The notes: generated from the sequence alone by a model not told the origin. DNA of 64,000 nt from Zetaproteobacteria bacterium CG1_02_55_237 (GCA_001871195.1 MNXA01000049.1:80478-144477), one strand, 5' to 3'. Shown: positions 6,989 through 15,977, counted from the stretch's first letter. Numbers and translations are program-made.

Positions 6989-8067
6989 CAGACCGCGTCT
7001 GACTGCTGGCTATCCCGATAGCGCCGATCGATCTCGCGCAACAGCACGGTGGCAGCGGCAGTCACCGGCACAGCAATCAACAGGCCTGCGAATCCGAAAC
7101 GCTCGGCAGCAATGGTCAGGGCAAGCAAAATAACCAGCGGGTGCAGACCCAATCTGTCACCCAGCACCTTGGGCGCCAGATAAAAGGCTTCCAGCAGATG
7201 CACTACAGTAAATACCACCAAAACGCCGAACAGATGCTGATCCCCGCCAAAGGTCCACAAGGACATCAGGCTTGCCGCACCAAAACCACCGATCAGGCCG
7301 ACATACGGAATAAAGGCCAACAGACCGGAAATCAGGCCGATAGCCAGCGCAAAGGGAATACCGGCCAGATACAAGCCAATGCTGTAAAGCACGGCAAGGA
7401 TCAGACAAATAGAAAACTGACCGCGCAGAAAGGCACTGATCATGGTATCAATTTCCCCAGTCAGGCGCAGAATCAGATCTCGGCTACCATGCGGCAGACG
7501 ATCCTTGACCAGATTGCCGATTTTCTCCCAGTCGTAGAGCAGGTAGAAAGCGAACAGCGGCACCAGAATCACCTTGAACAAACCGAGAATCGTTCCCAGC
7601 ATATTCGTCACCGCGGACAATCCCCAATGCGCCCATGGCGATAATTTTTCCAGCCCAAGCTCCCTGACCTGTTCGTTCAGCCACTGACTCCAGCGCTCCA
7701 GATCACCACCGATATCCACGCCGAGATTGGCTAGCACCCAAGGCGCCCATTGATCCTTCAGGCGCAAGACAATATCAGGAAGCCCCTGCACCACATGGAT
7801 GGCTTGCGTCACAAGCGGTGGCAAGAGCAACACCATACTCAGTACTGCCACACTCAGACCAAACACAAAGACCAGCGGCGTGGCGATATTGCGTGATATA
7901 CCATGGGCATGCAGCCAGGCAACCAATGGCACCAGCAGGTAGGCCATCAGCCAAGCGACAAGCAGAGGGCCTGCCACACCGGAAAGAAGCCACAGAATAC
8001 CTGCCACGGCGAGCAGGAAAAGCCCAACCGTCAGCCACCATTGCCATGAACGATTTGCCAGCATCAT
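6988..8067 (-). CDS. AI-2E/PerM-family membrane transporter
   Basis: A 359-residue polytopic membrane protein of the AI-2 exporter-like family (TqsA/PerM type). It has two N-terminal helices, a long extracytoplasmic segment (about 65-140), then a helix cluster with FAFYLLYDW, PYVGLIGGFG and a C-terminal AVPVTAAATVLL segment. The substrate is not known for this branch. The start at 8067 is chosen because ATGA overlaps the pgsA stop and a GAGAAGGGGGG signal precedes it; the longer frame would run into pgsA. PerM-type genes often sit beside hda and pgsA as here. Confidence 0.85.
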   Translation of the reverse strand: MMLANRSWQWWLTVGLFLLAVAGILWLLSGVAGPLLVAWLMAYLLVPLVAWLHAHGISRNIATPLVFVFGLSVAVLSMVLLLPPLVTQAIHVVQGLPDIVLRLKDQWAPWVLANLGVDIGGDLERWSQWLNEQVRELGLEKLSPWAHWGLSAVTNMLGTILGLFKVILVPLFAFYLLYDWEKIGNLVKDRLPHGSRDLILRLTGEIDTMISAFLRGQFSICLILAVLYSIGLYLAGIPFALAIGLISGLLAFIPYVGLIGGFGAASLMSLWTFGGDQHLFGVLVVFTVVHLLEAFYLAPKVLGDRLGLHPLVILLALTIAAERFGFAGLLIAVPVTAAATVLLREIDRRYRDSQQSDAV

Positions 8068-8618
8068 CCCCCCTTCTCCGCATGCACGGCCTTCAAGGTC
8101 CACAACACCATATATTGCACACCGGAAGCCACCGTAAGGCCAAAGGTAACCCACACGGCAATGAGCATCAGCGTTTCTGGAAAGCCGTAAGCCATATGCA
8201 ACAGGGCCAGCAGCACGTAGAAAATCTGCGCAACCGTGGTGCTCTTGGAAAGAAAAGTCGGCTCCATGCGCAGGCTTCGCGTCACCAGTTCATAGAGGGC
8301 TGCGCCGCCAATAATGATCGCATCACGGAAAATCACGGCAAGAAACACAAACAGCGGCACCTCATCGACATAAAACAGACAAACCATGGTGCTGACCAGC
8401 ATCAACTTATCAGCCAGCGGATCGAGATATGCGCCCACTGTGGTGCGCATATTGAAGTGCTTGGCAATGGCCCCGTCGAGCATGTCGGTAAATCCGGCAA
8501 CGGCCATAAAGATCAGCGCCTGCAAGGGCTGATCCATCAGGATAAAATAAACGATCACCGGGGTCAGCAGAATGCGCCCCAGCGTCAGCAGATTGGGAAT
8601 GTTGATAACCTGTCCCAT
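8064..8618 (-). CDS. pgsA: CDP-diacylglycerol-glycerol-3-phosphate 3-phosphatidyltransferase
   Basis: A 184-residue integral membrane enzyme that forms phosphatidylglycerol phosphate from CDP-diacylglycerol and glycerol-3-phosphate, the committed step to phosphatidylglycerol and cardiolipin. The CDP-alcohol phosphotransferase signature reads DMLDGAIAKHFNMRTTVGAY followed by LDPLAD. The usual AR pair is AK, which some family members share. Several hydrophobic helices follow. The ATG at 8618 is preferred over a TTG two codons upstream. It is translationally coupled to the permease gene. The N-terminal INIPNLLTLGRI is typical of PgsA. Confidence 0.9.
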   Translation of the reverse strand: MGQVINIPNLLTLGRILLTPVIVYFILMDQPLQALIFMAVAGFTDMLDGAIAKHFNMRTTVGAYLDPLADKLMLVSTMVCLFYVDEVPLFVFLAVIFRDAIIIGGAALYELVTRSLRMEPTFLSKSTTVAQIFYVLLALLHMAYGFPETLMLIAVWVTFGLTVASGVQYMVLWTLKAVHAEKGG

Positions 8619-8646
8619 CAGCAATGTCGCATCAAAGTGCCACCAT

Positions 8647-9561
8647 TTACTGTATCACCCAACTGCCATCGGCAAGCCGGTCCATCCGGTAACCACGGCG
8701 GGCAAACCACTCCCCCAGCCAACTCGTATCACCACCTTCGAGCTGCACCCTGTAACGCTGCATATCGTGACCCAAACGGATAGGTGTAAGGCTTCGCACG
8801 CGCGGATCGTGGCCCAGCGATTCCTCCAGGGCCACCTGCTCCAGTAAGTTGCCTGAGCGCTGCACAATCAGTTCGATAGTGAATTCACTCACACCACCTT
8901 CAGCCCCCTGAGTACTGGAAAGAGCCAGCGCATCGTAGGCATAGGCATCGCGCGCCTTGAGCAACACCTCATCAAGCCAGTCTTGCAGAACAGGCAGGGA
9001 GTCTGCATCGGTAATCTCGCGCGTTTCAACAAACTCAGCCAATCTGGACTGGCCGCGCACCGACAATTCGACACGCTGGGAATCCAGCCAGCGCCACGCC
9101 ACAACAAGGCCCGCGCCATCATCGCTTAGTTCGATACCATGTGCCGGGGCTAATCGTGAAGAATCTTCCTCAAGCAACTGGGTCGTCTGCCGCATTTCCT
9201 GTCCTGCAGCATTGCGCACACTTAGCAGCAGGTGAAAACGCGGAGGAGTGACGATAGCTGCAATGTTCGCCTCACGCAGTGCTGCAAAAACCCTTTCTCC
9301 CTGAAACTCGATCACTGTAACTTCGCGACCTGGGACAATTCTCGCCACCATACTGCTGTCGCTACCGAGGGTATCGGCAAGACGACGCTGTGCCACAGGG
9401 ACAATGCGATCCCAAAGGATTGGCAATGCCTCCTTGAGAAGCAGACCGGTATCGGGCGTTCCCTGTAAGGATGCATCTTCAATCAGCTCAACCGTAAATC
9501 GGGCATCACCTTCCTGCGCGCAAACAGAAAGAGGCACAACAAGCTGAAGCAATAATGCCAA
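8647..9561 (-). CDS. exported DUF2066-family protein
   Basis: A secreted protein of about 304 residues with a hydrophobic N-terminus (LLLQLVVPLSVCAQE; cleavage likely after the Ala). The body matches what I know of DUF2066 proteins, which often lie upstream of pgsA/perM/hda in gammaproteobacteria. Motifs seen are LWDRIVP-like, IVTPPRFHLLL, VAWRWLDSQRVELSVRG and a C-terminal ADGSWVIQ. The first standard in-frame start is a TTG at 9561, which leaves no positively charged signal-peptide head. Reading further upstream gives ARFSPVV before it, so the true start is uncertain. Function unknown. Confidence 0.7.
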   Translation of the reverse strand: MALLLQLVVPLSVCAQEGDARFTVELIEDASLQGTPDTGLLLKEALPILWDRIVPVAQRRLADTLGSDSSMVARIVPGREVTVIEFQGERVFAALREANIAAIVTPPRFHLLLSVRNAAGQEMRQTTQLLEEDSSRLAPAHGIELSDDGAGLVVAWRWLDSQRVELSVRGQSRLAEFVETREITDADSLPVLQDWLDEVLLKARDAYAYDALALSSTQGAEGGVSEFTIELIVQRSGNLLEQVALEESLGHDPRVRSLTPIRLGHDMQRYRVQLEGGDTSWLGEWFARRGYRMDRLADGSWVIQ

Positions 9562-9599
9562 CCCGACGCAAACAACCGGGGAAAATCTTGCGACAGTGG

Positions 9600-10112
9600 C
9601 TATTTGACTATCCTCAGATGACCCACGCGTCGACCGGCGGGGGATGGGACATCGGCATCCACGATAGCGGAAACGGTGTGCTCCTGACTCATGGCTGGAG
9701 AGGGAATAGAAGAAATGGCATCGCCATCCTCATCCTGGTCGGTATCGTCGCGCATACTGCGCACCGCTTTAACCACTGCACGAATTGTTTCTGGCACATC
9801 ATCCTCCCACAGAATGCCATTCTCCAATTGCTGCTCAGGCATATACGCCGCCCAGATAGCCTGCATGGGAATAACACAATGGAATGGGCTGCCGGAAAAG
9901 GTGAGATCTGATTCAAGGGAATCATCGGTGATACGAATGTGCTGCGGCATGCGCACATTAAGCACCAACCTGAGCGCTGGATCGCCGCGCAGATACTCCG
10001 GCACCAGAATATCGTCGCCGGTTGTGTTCACCACAATATAAATTCGCCCATGCCGCGAGAAATACGCACGCAGCTCACGGGCCTTGGCAGCCCCGGCCAA
10101 TTCGATGCTCAT
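9600..10112 (-). CDS. sspB: ClpXP specificity-enhancing factor SspB
   Basis: A 170-residue adaptor that binds the ssrA tag on stalled-ribosome products and hands them to ClpXP. The substrate-binding domain (about residues 1-105) shows the SspB pattern: AYFSRHGRIYIVV, ILVPEYLRGD, LVLNV, LTFSGSPFHCVIPMQAIWAAYM. A flexible acidic linker follows. The extreme C-terminus GHLRIVK matches the ClpX-binding tail of SspB (LRVVK type). The start at 10112 has GGAGGTGCAT before it; an upstream-extended frame would run into RNase P RNA. It lies 52 bases downstream of rnpB on the same strand. Confidence 0.88.
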   Translation of the reverse strand: MSIELAGAAKARELRAYFSRHGRIYIVVNTTGDDILVPEYLRGDPALRLVLNVRMPQHIRITDDSLESDLTFSGSPFHCVIPMQAIWAAYMPEQQLENGILWEDDVPETIRAVVKAVRSMRDDTDQDEDGDAISSIPSPAMSQEHTVSAIVDADVPSPAGRRVGHLRIVK

Positions 10113-10164
10113 ATGCACCTCCGTATACCGCATCTTAGCTACGACAGCACAACAAGACAAAAAT

Positions 10165-10533
<369 letters not shown>

Positions 10534-10622
10534 CGGCGATGGTAGCCGGCATGACTAGAAGATGCATCCCCCCATCGACCGCGCTATAGTCAGCTCAAGA
10601 ATAGACAAGCAAGGGGTTATCG

Positions 10623-11945
10623 GTGCGTATCGGTCTGCTGATTATTGCCATTATCTGCCTTCAACTCACAGGCCCGCAGCCCTTGTTGGCCGCTGACAAC
10701 TACACCTATTACGGTACTGAGGACAATGCTCCGATTCTGCCTCGCGCCATTCAAAACATTGAAATCAGTGGCCTGAAAAAAACCCAGCCGCGAACTGTAC
10801 TGCGCGAACTACCCTTCAGCGTCGGCGATACTTGGCAGGAAAGCGATAAGGCGACCGGTGAGCGCCGCCTGCGTAACACAGGCCTGTTTGCCGAGGCTAT
10901 CATCACCCCACCAGACAGGGACGGCTTGGTACATATCTGGGTACGCGACCGCTGGTCACTGTTCGTGCTTCCCGAGGCATCGCGCTCCGACATAGGCAAA
11001 ACCAGCGCCGGTATCGCCGCTACCGAGCACAATATGTGGGGCCTGAATCACAATGTGCGCCTGGCCACGCGTGAAGAAACCGGCAAGAACTTTACCGGGG
11101 TCAAGGGCACGAGCTTTTCCGGCAGCTACCTGTGGCGGCGGATCAATGACGGACCGCTCAGCCTGAGCTTTTCCGGCAATACCGGCCAGCGGGTTTTCGA
11201 CACCTTCCAGAATGGCCAACTGTATAGCCAATACAGGGAACAAAATGTCAGTTGGGCCACGCAACTCAGCATGGCGCACGGCCCTGTGCCCGGAGAAGGC
11301 TGGGGCAGCCTTCTTGGCTTTTCCAGCAGTCTGTCCAGTTTCACACTTATGTCCGGGCCACCCTCGACTACGGTCATTGCCAAACACCGCAATGCCATAC
11401 AAGCAGGCGTCACCTACCAATTAATCGACGACAACATCACCTGGCTGACAGGCACCAGCTTCAACTATACATGGGATATCGCGCACCGCGGCCTCGGCTC
11501 CAATCTCAATGTGTACCGCCAAACATCGTCGTTCTCCAGTCATATCCCCATTCTGGACACCGGCAGCACCTTCGATTTCCGCATCAGTGGCGGCGGTGCA
11601 ACCGGCAGTGTGGCGCAGGACGGCCTGTTCGATATCGGCGACGGCCGTGGCCTGCGCGGCTACCTGCCCGGCGAACTGCAGGGCACCTATTACGTGTACA
11701 GCAACCTTGAAGGGCGCATACCGATCAAGCCGGGTAGCAATTTTCAATTGGTCGGCTTTACCGATGTCGGGCAGATATGGAATCTCGGCAGGCGTGCTCT
11801 TGATAAGAGTGTCATCGTCGGGGTCGGAGCTGGCGCCCGGCTCACTCTACGCTGGCTGGTCAACGGTACCTTTCGCACCGATGCCTCTTACGGCTTGGCC
11901 ACCAGTAACTGGCGCTTCTATTTCGGTACCTCGCAGGCGTTTTAG
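10623..11945 (+). CDS. short Omp85-family outer-membrane protein (one POTRA)
   Basis: A 440-residue outer-membrane protein beginning with GTG and a signal peptide (LLIIAIICLQLTG...LLAA). Residues about 42-105 form one POTRA-like unit (IEISGLKKTQPRTVLRELPF, then RRLRNTGLFAEAII). The rest reads as beta-barrel strands ending TSQAF with the C-terminal Phe of outer-membrane proteins. A GRGLRGY sequence corresponds to the RGF/RGY motif of Omp85 barrels. BamA has five POTRAs and TamA three, so this is a small member of the family. Substrate is unknown; protein or lipid insertion is possible. Divergent from rnpB. Confidence 0.78.
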   Translation: MRIGLLIIAIICLQLTGPQPLLAADNYTYYGTEDNAPILPRAIQNIEISGLKKTQPRTVLRELPFSVGDTWQESDKATGERRLRNTGLFAEAIITPPDRDGLVHIWVRDRWSLFVLPEASRSDIGKTSAGIAATEHNMWGLNHNVRLATREETGKNFTGVKGTSFSGSYLWRRINDGPLSLSFSGNTGQRVFDTFQNGQLYSQYREQNVSWATQLSMAHGPVPGEGWGSLLGFSSSLSSFTLMSGPPSTTVIAKHRNAIQAGVTYQLIDDNITWLTGTSFNYTWDIAHRGLGSNLNVYRQTSSFSSHIPILDTGSTFDFRISGGGATGSVAQDGLFDIGDGRGLRGYLPGELQGTYYVYSNLEGRIPIKPGSNFQLVGFTDVGQIWNLGRRALDKSVIVGVGAGARLTLRWLVNGTFRTDASYGLATSNWRFYFGTSQAF

Positions 11946-11970
11946 CTCCTTTCCTCAAGGAGAAACATTT

Positions 11971-12612
11971 CTACCGCACCTCCGCTTGTAGAATCTGGCG
12001 ACAAAGTTCAGGGAAGCTTGCAGCATGAAAATCCCAAGGCTCGCGAGGTTCTTTTGCCGAAACCAGCGCCGTTCGCGCCCCTATGTCGCGCGCCGCTGCG
12101 AGATTGTCCTCCATGTCATCGATGACAAGGGCCTTCGCCGCGGACACGCCCTCGGCCTCAAGCAGGAACCCAAGTGTGGTGCTGCATGGCTTCGGCATGT
12201 AGGCATTGAATCGGATGTCGTAGATAGTTGAAAAATGCCGCTCAATGCCGAGGGCAGCAAGCACCCGTCCGGCATGCTCGCGCGTGCCGTTGGTATGAAT
12301 AACCTTGCGCCCGGTCAGTGCGGATAGTGCTTCATCGAGTGATGCGTCCGGCTGCAGCATCTCATGCACGGCAATATCGTGCACCTCATGCAGGAAGCCC
12401 TCCGGCTCCGTACCGTGATGCAGTATCAGGCCGCGCAGCGTCGTGCCGTAGCGACGCCAGTAATCAATGCGCAGTTCGTTGGCCCGGGCCTCGTCCACAC
12501 CCAGTTCACGCGACACAAAGGCTGTCATGCGTTCGTCCATGTGCGCAAATACCCCGCAATCAGCGGCGTAAAGGGTATTATCCAGATCGACAACAATAAG
12601 CTCGAAAGGCAT
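11971..12612 (-). CDS. HAD-family pyrimidine 5'-nucleotidase-like hydrolase
   Basis: A 213-residue haloacid dehalogenase-type phosphatase. The four HAD motifs are visible: VVDLDNTLY (nucleophile D9, acid D11), KVIHTNGT, the lysine in YMPKP, and LVIDDMEDNLAAA. The DLDNTLY start and an alpha-helical cap resemble the YjjG/SDT1 pyrimidine 5'-nucleotidase group, which dephosphorylates UMP, CMP or damaged nucleotides. It ends 25 bases from the convergent outer-membrane gene. The class is firm, the substrate inferred. Confidence 0.82.
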   Translation of the reverse strand: MPFELIVVDLDNTLYAADCGVFAHMDERMTAFVSRELGVDEARANELRIDYWRRYGTTLRGLILHHGTEPEGFLHEVHDIAVHEMLQPDASLDEALSALTGRKVIHTNGTREHAGRVLAALGIERHFSTIYDIRFNAYMPKPCSTTLGFLLEAEGVSAAKALVIDDMEDNLAAARDIGARTALVSAKEPREPWDFHAASFPELCRQILQAEVR

Positions 12613-12703
12613 AGCTCATCCTATGTCGCATTTCCCTGCCATGCACCTGTCAGGGTAAAAATTGGATTTGTCGGCATAGGATATTGCAGCTAGTTTCCTG
12701 CGC

Positions 12704-12976
12704 ATGAAACTACACTGCACACCCGTCGAAAACATGCTGCCTGGCAGCGCTGTGCTGTTTCTTTCCTGCTTCCTTCTACTCGCCTCCTGCTCAACCGTTC
12801 AGCAACAACAGGCGACAACCATGGGCGGCATTCAGGGAGCCACAACCGGTGCAGTCATCGGCGCAGCGAGCAACAAACCCGTGCAGGGAGCAGTCATCGG
12901 TGCGGTCATCGGTGCGACAACCGGTGCAATCCTGTCCAGCCCACAGCCCGCATCCCAACCGATTGCCAGCCAATAA
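12704..12976 (+). CDS. glycine-zipper lipoprotein
   Basis: A 90-residue lipoprotein. The signal peptide ends in a lipobox LLASC, with the lipidated Cys at residue 29 of the longest frame. A start at 12734 (MLPGSAV) is also possible. The mature part has a Gln-rich linker and then GxxxG-type glycine zippers (GGIQGATTGAVIGAA, GAVIGAVIGATTGA), typical of small envelope proteins such as the SlyB/OsmB/YMGG group. These associate with membranes and often respond to envelope stress. Exact function unknown. It stands alone between two minus-strand genes. Confidence 0.7.
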   Translation: MKLHCTPVENMLPGSAVLFLSCFLLLASCSTVQQQQATTMGGIQGATTGAVIGAASNKPVQGAVIGAVIGATTGAILSSPQPASQPIASQ

Positions 12977-13064
12977 ACAGACGAAGTAAAGACCTACAAA
13001 CAGCCCAACAACTTAGCTACAGGAGCTTGCCGGCAAGCCATCCGACAGCCCCCAATCAACAAGT

Positions 13065-13850
13065 CTACAGCGTTTTCAGATAGGCAATGAGATCAGCCTG
13101 AGCTGCAGGATCACAGATACGCTGCACTCCCATTTTCGTTTTGGCTGAGGCATCCCCTGTGAAGCTTTTCACACCCTGAGTCGAATCACACACCCATGCT
13201 GCCAGATGCGCCTCATCCCAGCTCCATGCCTTGCCCGGCTTAATGAAATCGGTGAACTTGTAGCTGAATCCGGCAGCGGAACCTGCCTCGCGACCAAAGA
13301 TGCCGGCAAGTCCAGGCCCCATCTTGTTTTTCGCATCAAAACTATGACAGACAGCGCATTTTCGGGCCAATTTCTTGCCGCTTGCCGCATCCCCGGCCGC
13401 AGCAGAGGCGACCGCCTTTGTCGCCACAGGGGCTGCCGCCTGAGGCTTGGCTGGCACGGCAGCTGCCTTCGTTTCTGTCTTGGCCACGGTAAGACTGTCG
13501 GCCATACTCGAGGCCTTCGCCTCTGCCGCATCAGCCATACTCCTGGCCTGCGCCGCTGCTGCCTCGGCCGCACTCCTGGCCTTCGCCGCTGCTGCCTCGG
13601 CCGCACTCCTGGCCTTCGCCGCTGCTGCCTCAGCCGCACTCCTAGCCTTCGCCGCCTCGGCCTCGGCTATGCTCTTGGCCTTCGCCGCCGATTCACTCAC
13701 TGCGTCGGCGACCTTTTCGGCCGCAGCGCTTGCCGCTTGCTGGGCGGAGGCCACCGGTTCACTGGCCGGCGGAGTGGTCTTTTCGGGTTCGTTTCCCTGA
13801 CATGCGCCAAGCACCAGCAACAGGGTTATGCCAACAAGGCATCGTTTCAT
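13065..13850 (-). CDS. cytochrome c lipoprotein with alanine-rich helical spacer
   Basis: A 261-residue lipoprotein with three parts. A signal peptide ends in lipobox LGAC (Cys17). A long Ala/Glu/Lys/Arg helix (about 35-125) contains six consecutive 11-residue repeats (55-120; unit near AAKARSAAEAA). After a Pro/Ala linker comes a class I cytochrome c domain (150-261) with heme motif CAVCH (165-169), MGPGL and the axial methionine in KTKMGV (Met240). Two further cysteines (221, 246) may form a disulphide. It likely carries electrons in the periplasm, tethered to a membrane by the lipid and held out by the helix. Its redox partner is unknown. Confidence 0.85.
   Translation of the reverse strand: MKRCLVGITLLLVLGACQGNEPEKTTPPASEPVASAQQAASAAAEKVADAVSESAAKAKSIAEAEAAKARSAAEAAAAKARSAAEAAAAKARSAAEAAAAQARSMADAAEAKASSMADSLTVAKTETKAAAVPAKPQAAAPVATKAVASAAAGDAASGKKLARKCAVCHSFDAKNKMGPGLAGIFGREAGSAAGFSYKFTDFIKPGKAWSWDEAHLAAWVCDSTQGVKSFTGDASAKTKMGVQRICDPAAQADLIAYLKTL
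13491..13688 (-). repeat. 33-bp tandem repeats coding the 11-residue units
   Basis: Six tandem 33-base units encode the 11-residue repeats in the cytochrome c lipoprotein. The three central units differ by only a few bases, the outer ones are more diverged. Near-identity of the central copies suggests recent expansion, so copy number may vary between strains. Confidence 0.8.
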
Positions 13851-14017
13851 GACAACCTCCTCGAAATGATTTTTTCTTACTCTAGCAGAAGAAGCCTGTC
13901 CTCACAGCGGAAAAGTCCCCCCCGGGTGCTGTGGTCTTGCAAAACCGGCGCGATTCTTGCTCGAGTTTTGTAGATAAAACAACGTGTTCAGACTATAAAG
14001 AAAACATGGAGGATGCC

Positions 14018-14116
14018 ATGTACCACACGATGCACCTTCGCTGCTTCCGACCGATAAATCTTACCCTGCCGATCCTCTTGATCCTGCTGGCCTTCGCCGC
14101 AGCCCTTCTTTTCTGA
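14018..14116 (+). CDS. possible 32-residue membrane peptide
   Basis: A short frame starting at the second ATG of GGAGGATGCCATG, which supplies a near-ideal ribosome binding site. The peptide has a basic head (HLRCFRPIN) and one hydrophobic segment, LTLPILLILLAFAAALLF, ending in Phe-stop. It would be a single-pass membrane miniprotein. It stands alone in the gap between the cytochrome and lgt. Coding is plausible from the ribosome binding site and the hydrophobic segment, but length is too short to be sure. Confidence 0.35.
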   Translation: MYHTMHLRCFRPINLTLPILLILLAFAAALLF

Positions 14117-14151
14117 AAATAATTCAGACGAAATATAACAGGCAAAATTTC

Positions 14152-14277
14152 ACCACAAAGTTCACGAAGCCAATGCAACATGGATGGTTTTTCTTCTCGA
14201 TTTGGTTTTGACTTCCGGTCCCCTTTGCAGTCGTGTCGGCGCAGAGTCCGGATCTTCTGCTTCGTGTCCTTCGTGGT
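14152..14277. repeat. inverted-repeat-bounded intergenic repeat
   Basis: The left arm ACCACAAAGTTCACGAAG (14152-14169) and right arm CTTCGTGTCCTTCGTGGT (14260-14277) are imperfect inverted copies, 15 of 18 matching. The CACGAAG/CTTCGTG ends are a common intergenic repeat type in proteobacteria. The interior holds TTTGGTTTTGAC followed by GGTCCC, loosely like the segment before the palindrome at 6053, so both may belong to one repeat family. No gene is seen in it. Confidence 0.55.
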
Positions 14278-14294
14278 AAATCCTTGCTTTCCCC

Positions 14295-15089
14295 TTACCC
14301 CTTCCCTGGACCCTTAAACAACACCACTAGCCAGACGCCGCCGACCACCAACATCAGCGAGGATAACAGCATGCCCATGGTTACCGGCCCAAACAGAAAT
14401 CCGAGCTGCACATCGGGCTGGCGGAACTGTTCGCAGAAGATGCGCGCCAACGCATAACCCACCAGGAACAACGCCACACGCGTACCCGCAGGCCAATCGA
14501 AGCGACGCGTGCTCCACAACAGGGCAAAAAGCGCCACGCCTTCAAGGCTGAGTTCGTAGAGCTGGCTGGGGTGTCGCGGGTCTGGCCCGGCATAGGGGAA
14601 TATCATGCCCCATGGCATATCCGTCACCCGTCCCCACAGCTCACCGTTGATGAAATTACCCAGACGCCCGAGCGCCAGACCAAGTGGCGCTACGGTGAAG
14701 ATACGGTCGGCAAGCAGAAGGAAGGGAAGCTTATGCCTGCGACAATAAAACCAGCCGGCCAGCACCGGCCCCAGCATACCACCGTGAAATGACATACCGC
14801 CCTGCCAGACATACAGAACCTCAAGCGGATGCTCAAGATAGTAGGAGCCGTTATAGAAGATAACATAGGCCAGACGCCCACCCAGCACCACGCCGAGAAT
14901 CAACCAGCTGAACAAGCCCTCAAAGTGTTCCGGAGATACAGATGTACCCCACTCGCCACGCGTCAGCATCTGTAGTTTGGCTAGCTGATAGATGGCTAGA
15001 AAACCAAGCACGTACATCAGTCCATACCAATGGATGGCCAAGGGACCTAGCTGGATGGCTACCGGATCAATCTGCGGCCAGTGCAACAT
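14295..15089 (-). CDS. lgt: prolipoprotein diacylglyceryl transferase
   Basis: A 264-residue, seven-helix inner-membrane enzyme that moves a diacylglyceryl group from phosphatidylglycerol to the lipobox cysteine of prolipoproteins. Seen: WYGLMYVLGF near the N-terminus, MSFHGGMLG, and the signature GLALGRLGNFINGELWGRVT with the catalytic arginine. The start at 15089 is taken because TGATG couples it to the uppP stop; five extra upstream residues are not needed. It serves the lipoproteins encoded in this window, among others. Confidence 0.95.
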   Translation of the reverse strand: MLHWPQIDPVAIQLGPLAIHWYGLMYVLGFLAIYQLAKLQMLTRGEWGTSVSPEHFEGLFSWLILGVVLGGRLAYVIFYNGSYYLEHPLEVLYVWQGGMSFHGGMLGPVLAGWFYCRRHKLPFLLLADRIFTVAPLGLALGRLGNFINGELWGRVTDMPWGMIFPYAGPDPRHPSQLYELSLEGVALFALLWSTRRFDWPAGTRVALFLVGYALARIFCEQFRQPDVQLGFLFGPVTMGMLLSSLMLVVGGVWLVVLFKGPGKG

Positions 15090-15865
15090 CAGACAGCCAC
15101 CCACAGCAGCAAAGCGCCGAACAGGATGCGGTACACACCGAAGGCGACGAAGGTGAAGCGCTGTAAAAAGCTGATAAACAGACGCATAACCAGCCAGGCA
15201 GAAACAAAGGCGACGACAAAGCCGGCCAGCAGCGGCATCAACTGAGCACCGGAAAAATCGTGATAATGCTTAAGCAAATCAAATCCGCTGGCCGCCAGCA
15301 TGACGGGCAAAGCGAGCAGGAAGGAGAATTCAGCACTGGATTTGCGATCAAGGCCAACCAGCAAGGCGCCGATGATGGAAGCACCCGCCCGGCTGGTGCC
15401 GGGAATCAGGGCAAAAACCTGCGCGACACCAATCCACATGGCCTGCCTGTAGCTCATGTCCTCAACGCGCTTCACCCTATATTCCTTTCCGCGATGCAGA
15501 TATTCCACCAGCAGGAAAACAATGCCGCCGACAATGAACATGACGGCAACCGTTTCAACGGTGAACATGGCTTTGATCTGCTTGTGCAGCAACAGACCGA
15601 CAATGCCGACGGGGATAAAGGCCAGCACCACCTTTTTCCATAACTCGATATGCCCGAGGGTGAATTTCTCGCGGTAATTAGCCACCACTGCAAGGATGGC
15701 CGCCAGCTGGATAATGACTTCGAATGCCTTGTTATCCTCGCTTTGCGCGATACCCAGCCAATGACTGGCGACAATCATGTGACCGGTGGAGGAAATGGGC
15801 AGGAACTCCGTCACACCCTCGATAATCGCCAGTAAAACCGCCTGCAAAACATCCATGTGCATCAT
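15089..15865 (-). CDS. uppP: undecaprenyl-diphosphatase
   Basis: A 258-residue polytopic membrane phosphatase (BacA/UppP) that recycles the undecaprenyl carrier used by MraY and MurG. The signature [14 protein letters not shown] is at residues about 15-28, and a second motif [15 protein letters not shown] at about 155 holds the conserved Ser/Arg. ATG at 15865 has a weak ACGGG before it; ATG at 15856 is a close alternative. It forms a coupled pair with lgt. Confidence 0.94.
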   Translation of the reverse strand: MMHMDVLQAVLLAIIEGVTEFLPISSTGHMIVASHWLGIAQSEDNKAFEVIIQLAAILAVVANYREKFTLGHIELWKKVVLAFIPVGIVGLLLHKQIKAMFTVETVAVMFIVGGIVFLLVEYLHRGKEYRVKRVEDMSYRQAMWIGVAQVFALIPGTSRAGASIIGALLVGLDRKSSAEFSFLLALPVMLAASGFDLLKHYHDFSGAQLMPLLAGFVVAFVSAWLVMRLFISFLQRFTFVAFGVYRILFGALLLWVAV

Positions 15866-15977
15866 CCCGTTCGTCTATCGTTAACCTTGTCGGCACTCTA
15901 CGTAATGTAAATTCGAAACAACACTGTTAGCGTTTTCCTTGCAAAGACAACACCTTATCCAGGCCCCGGAGGCATGC

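Noticed and set aside
7818..8783. 321-codon + strand frame opposite the permease and pgsA
   Set aside because: Rich in His/Gln/Arg with no domain; antisense shadow of membrane protein genes.
13021..13060. CTTGCCGGCAAG palindrome after the glycine-zipper lipoprotein
   Set aside because: Short arms and no T run; not convincing as a terminator.
13206..13973. 255-codon + strand frame opposite the cytochrome c gene
   Set aside because: It is a shadow of the GC-rich 33-base repeats. The minus-strand frame has signal peptide, lipobox and heme motif.
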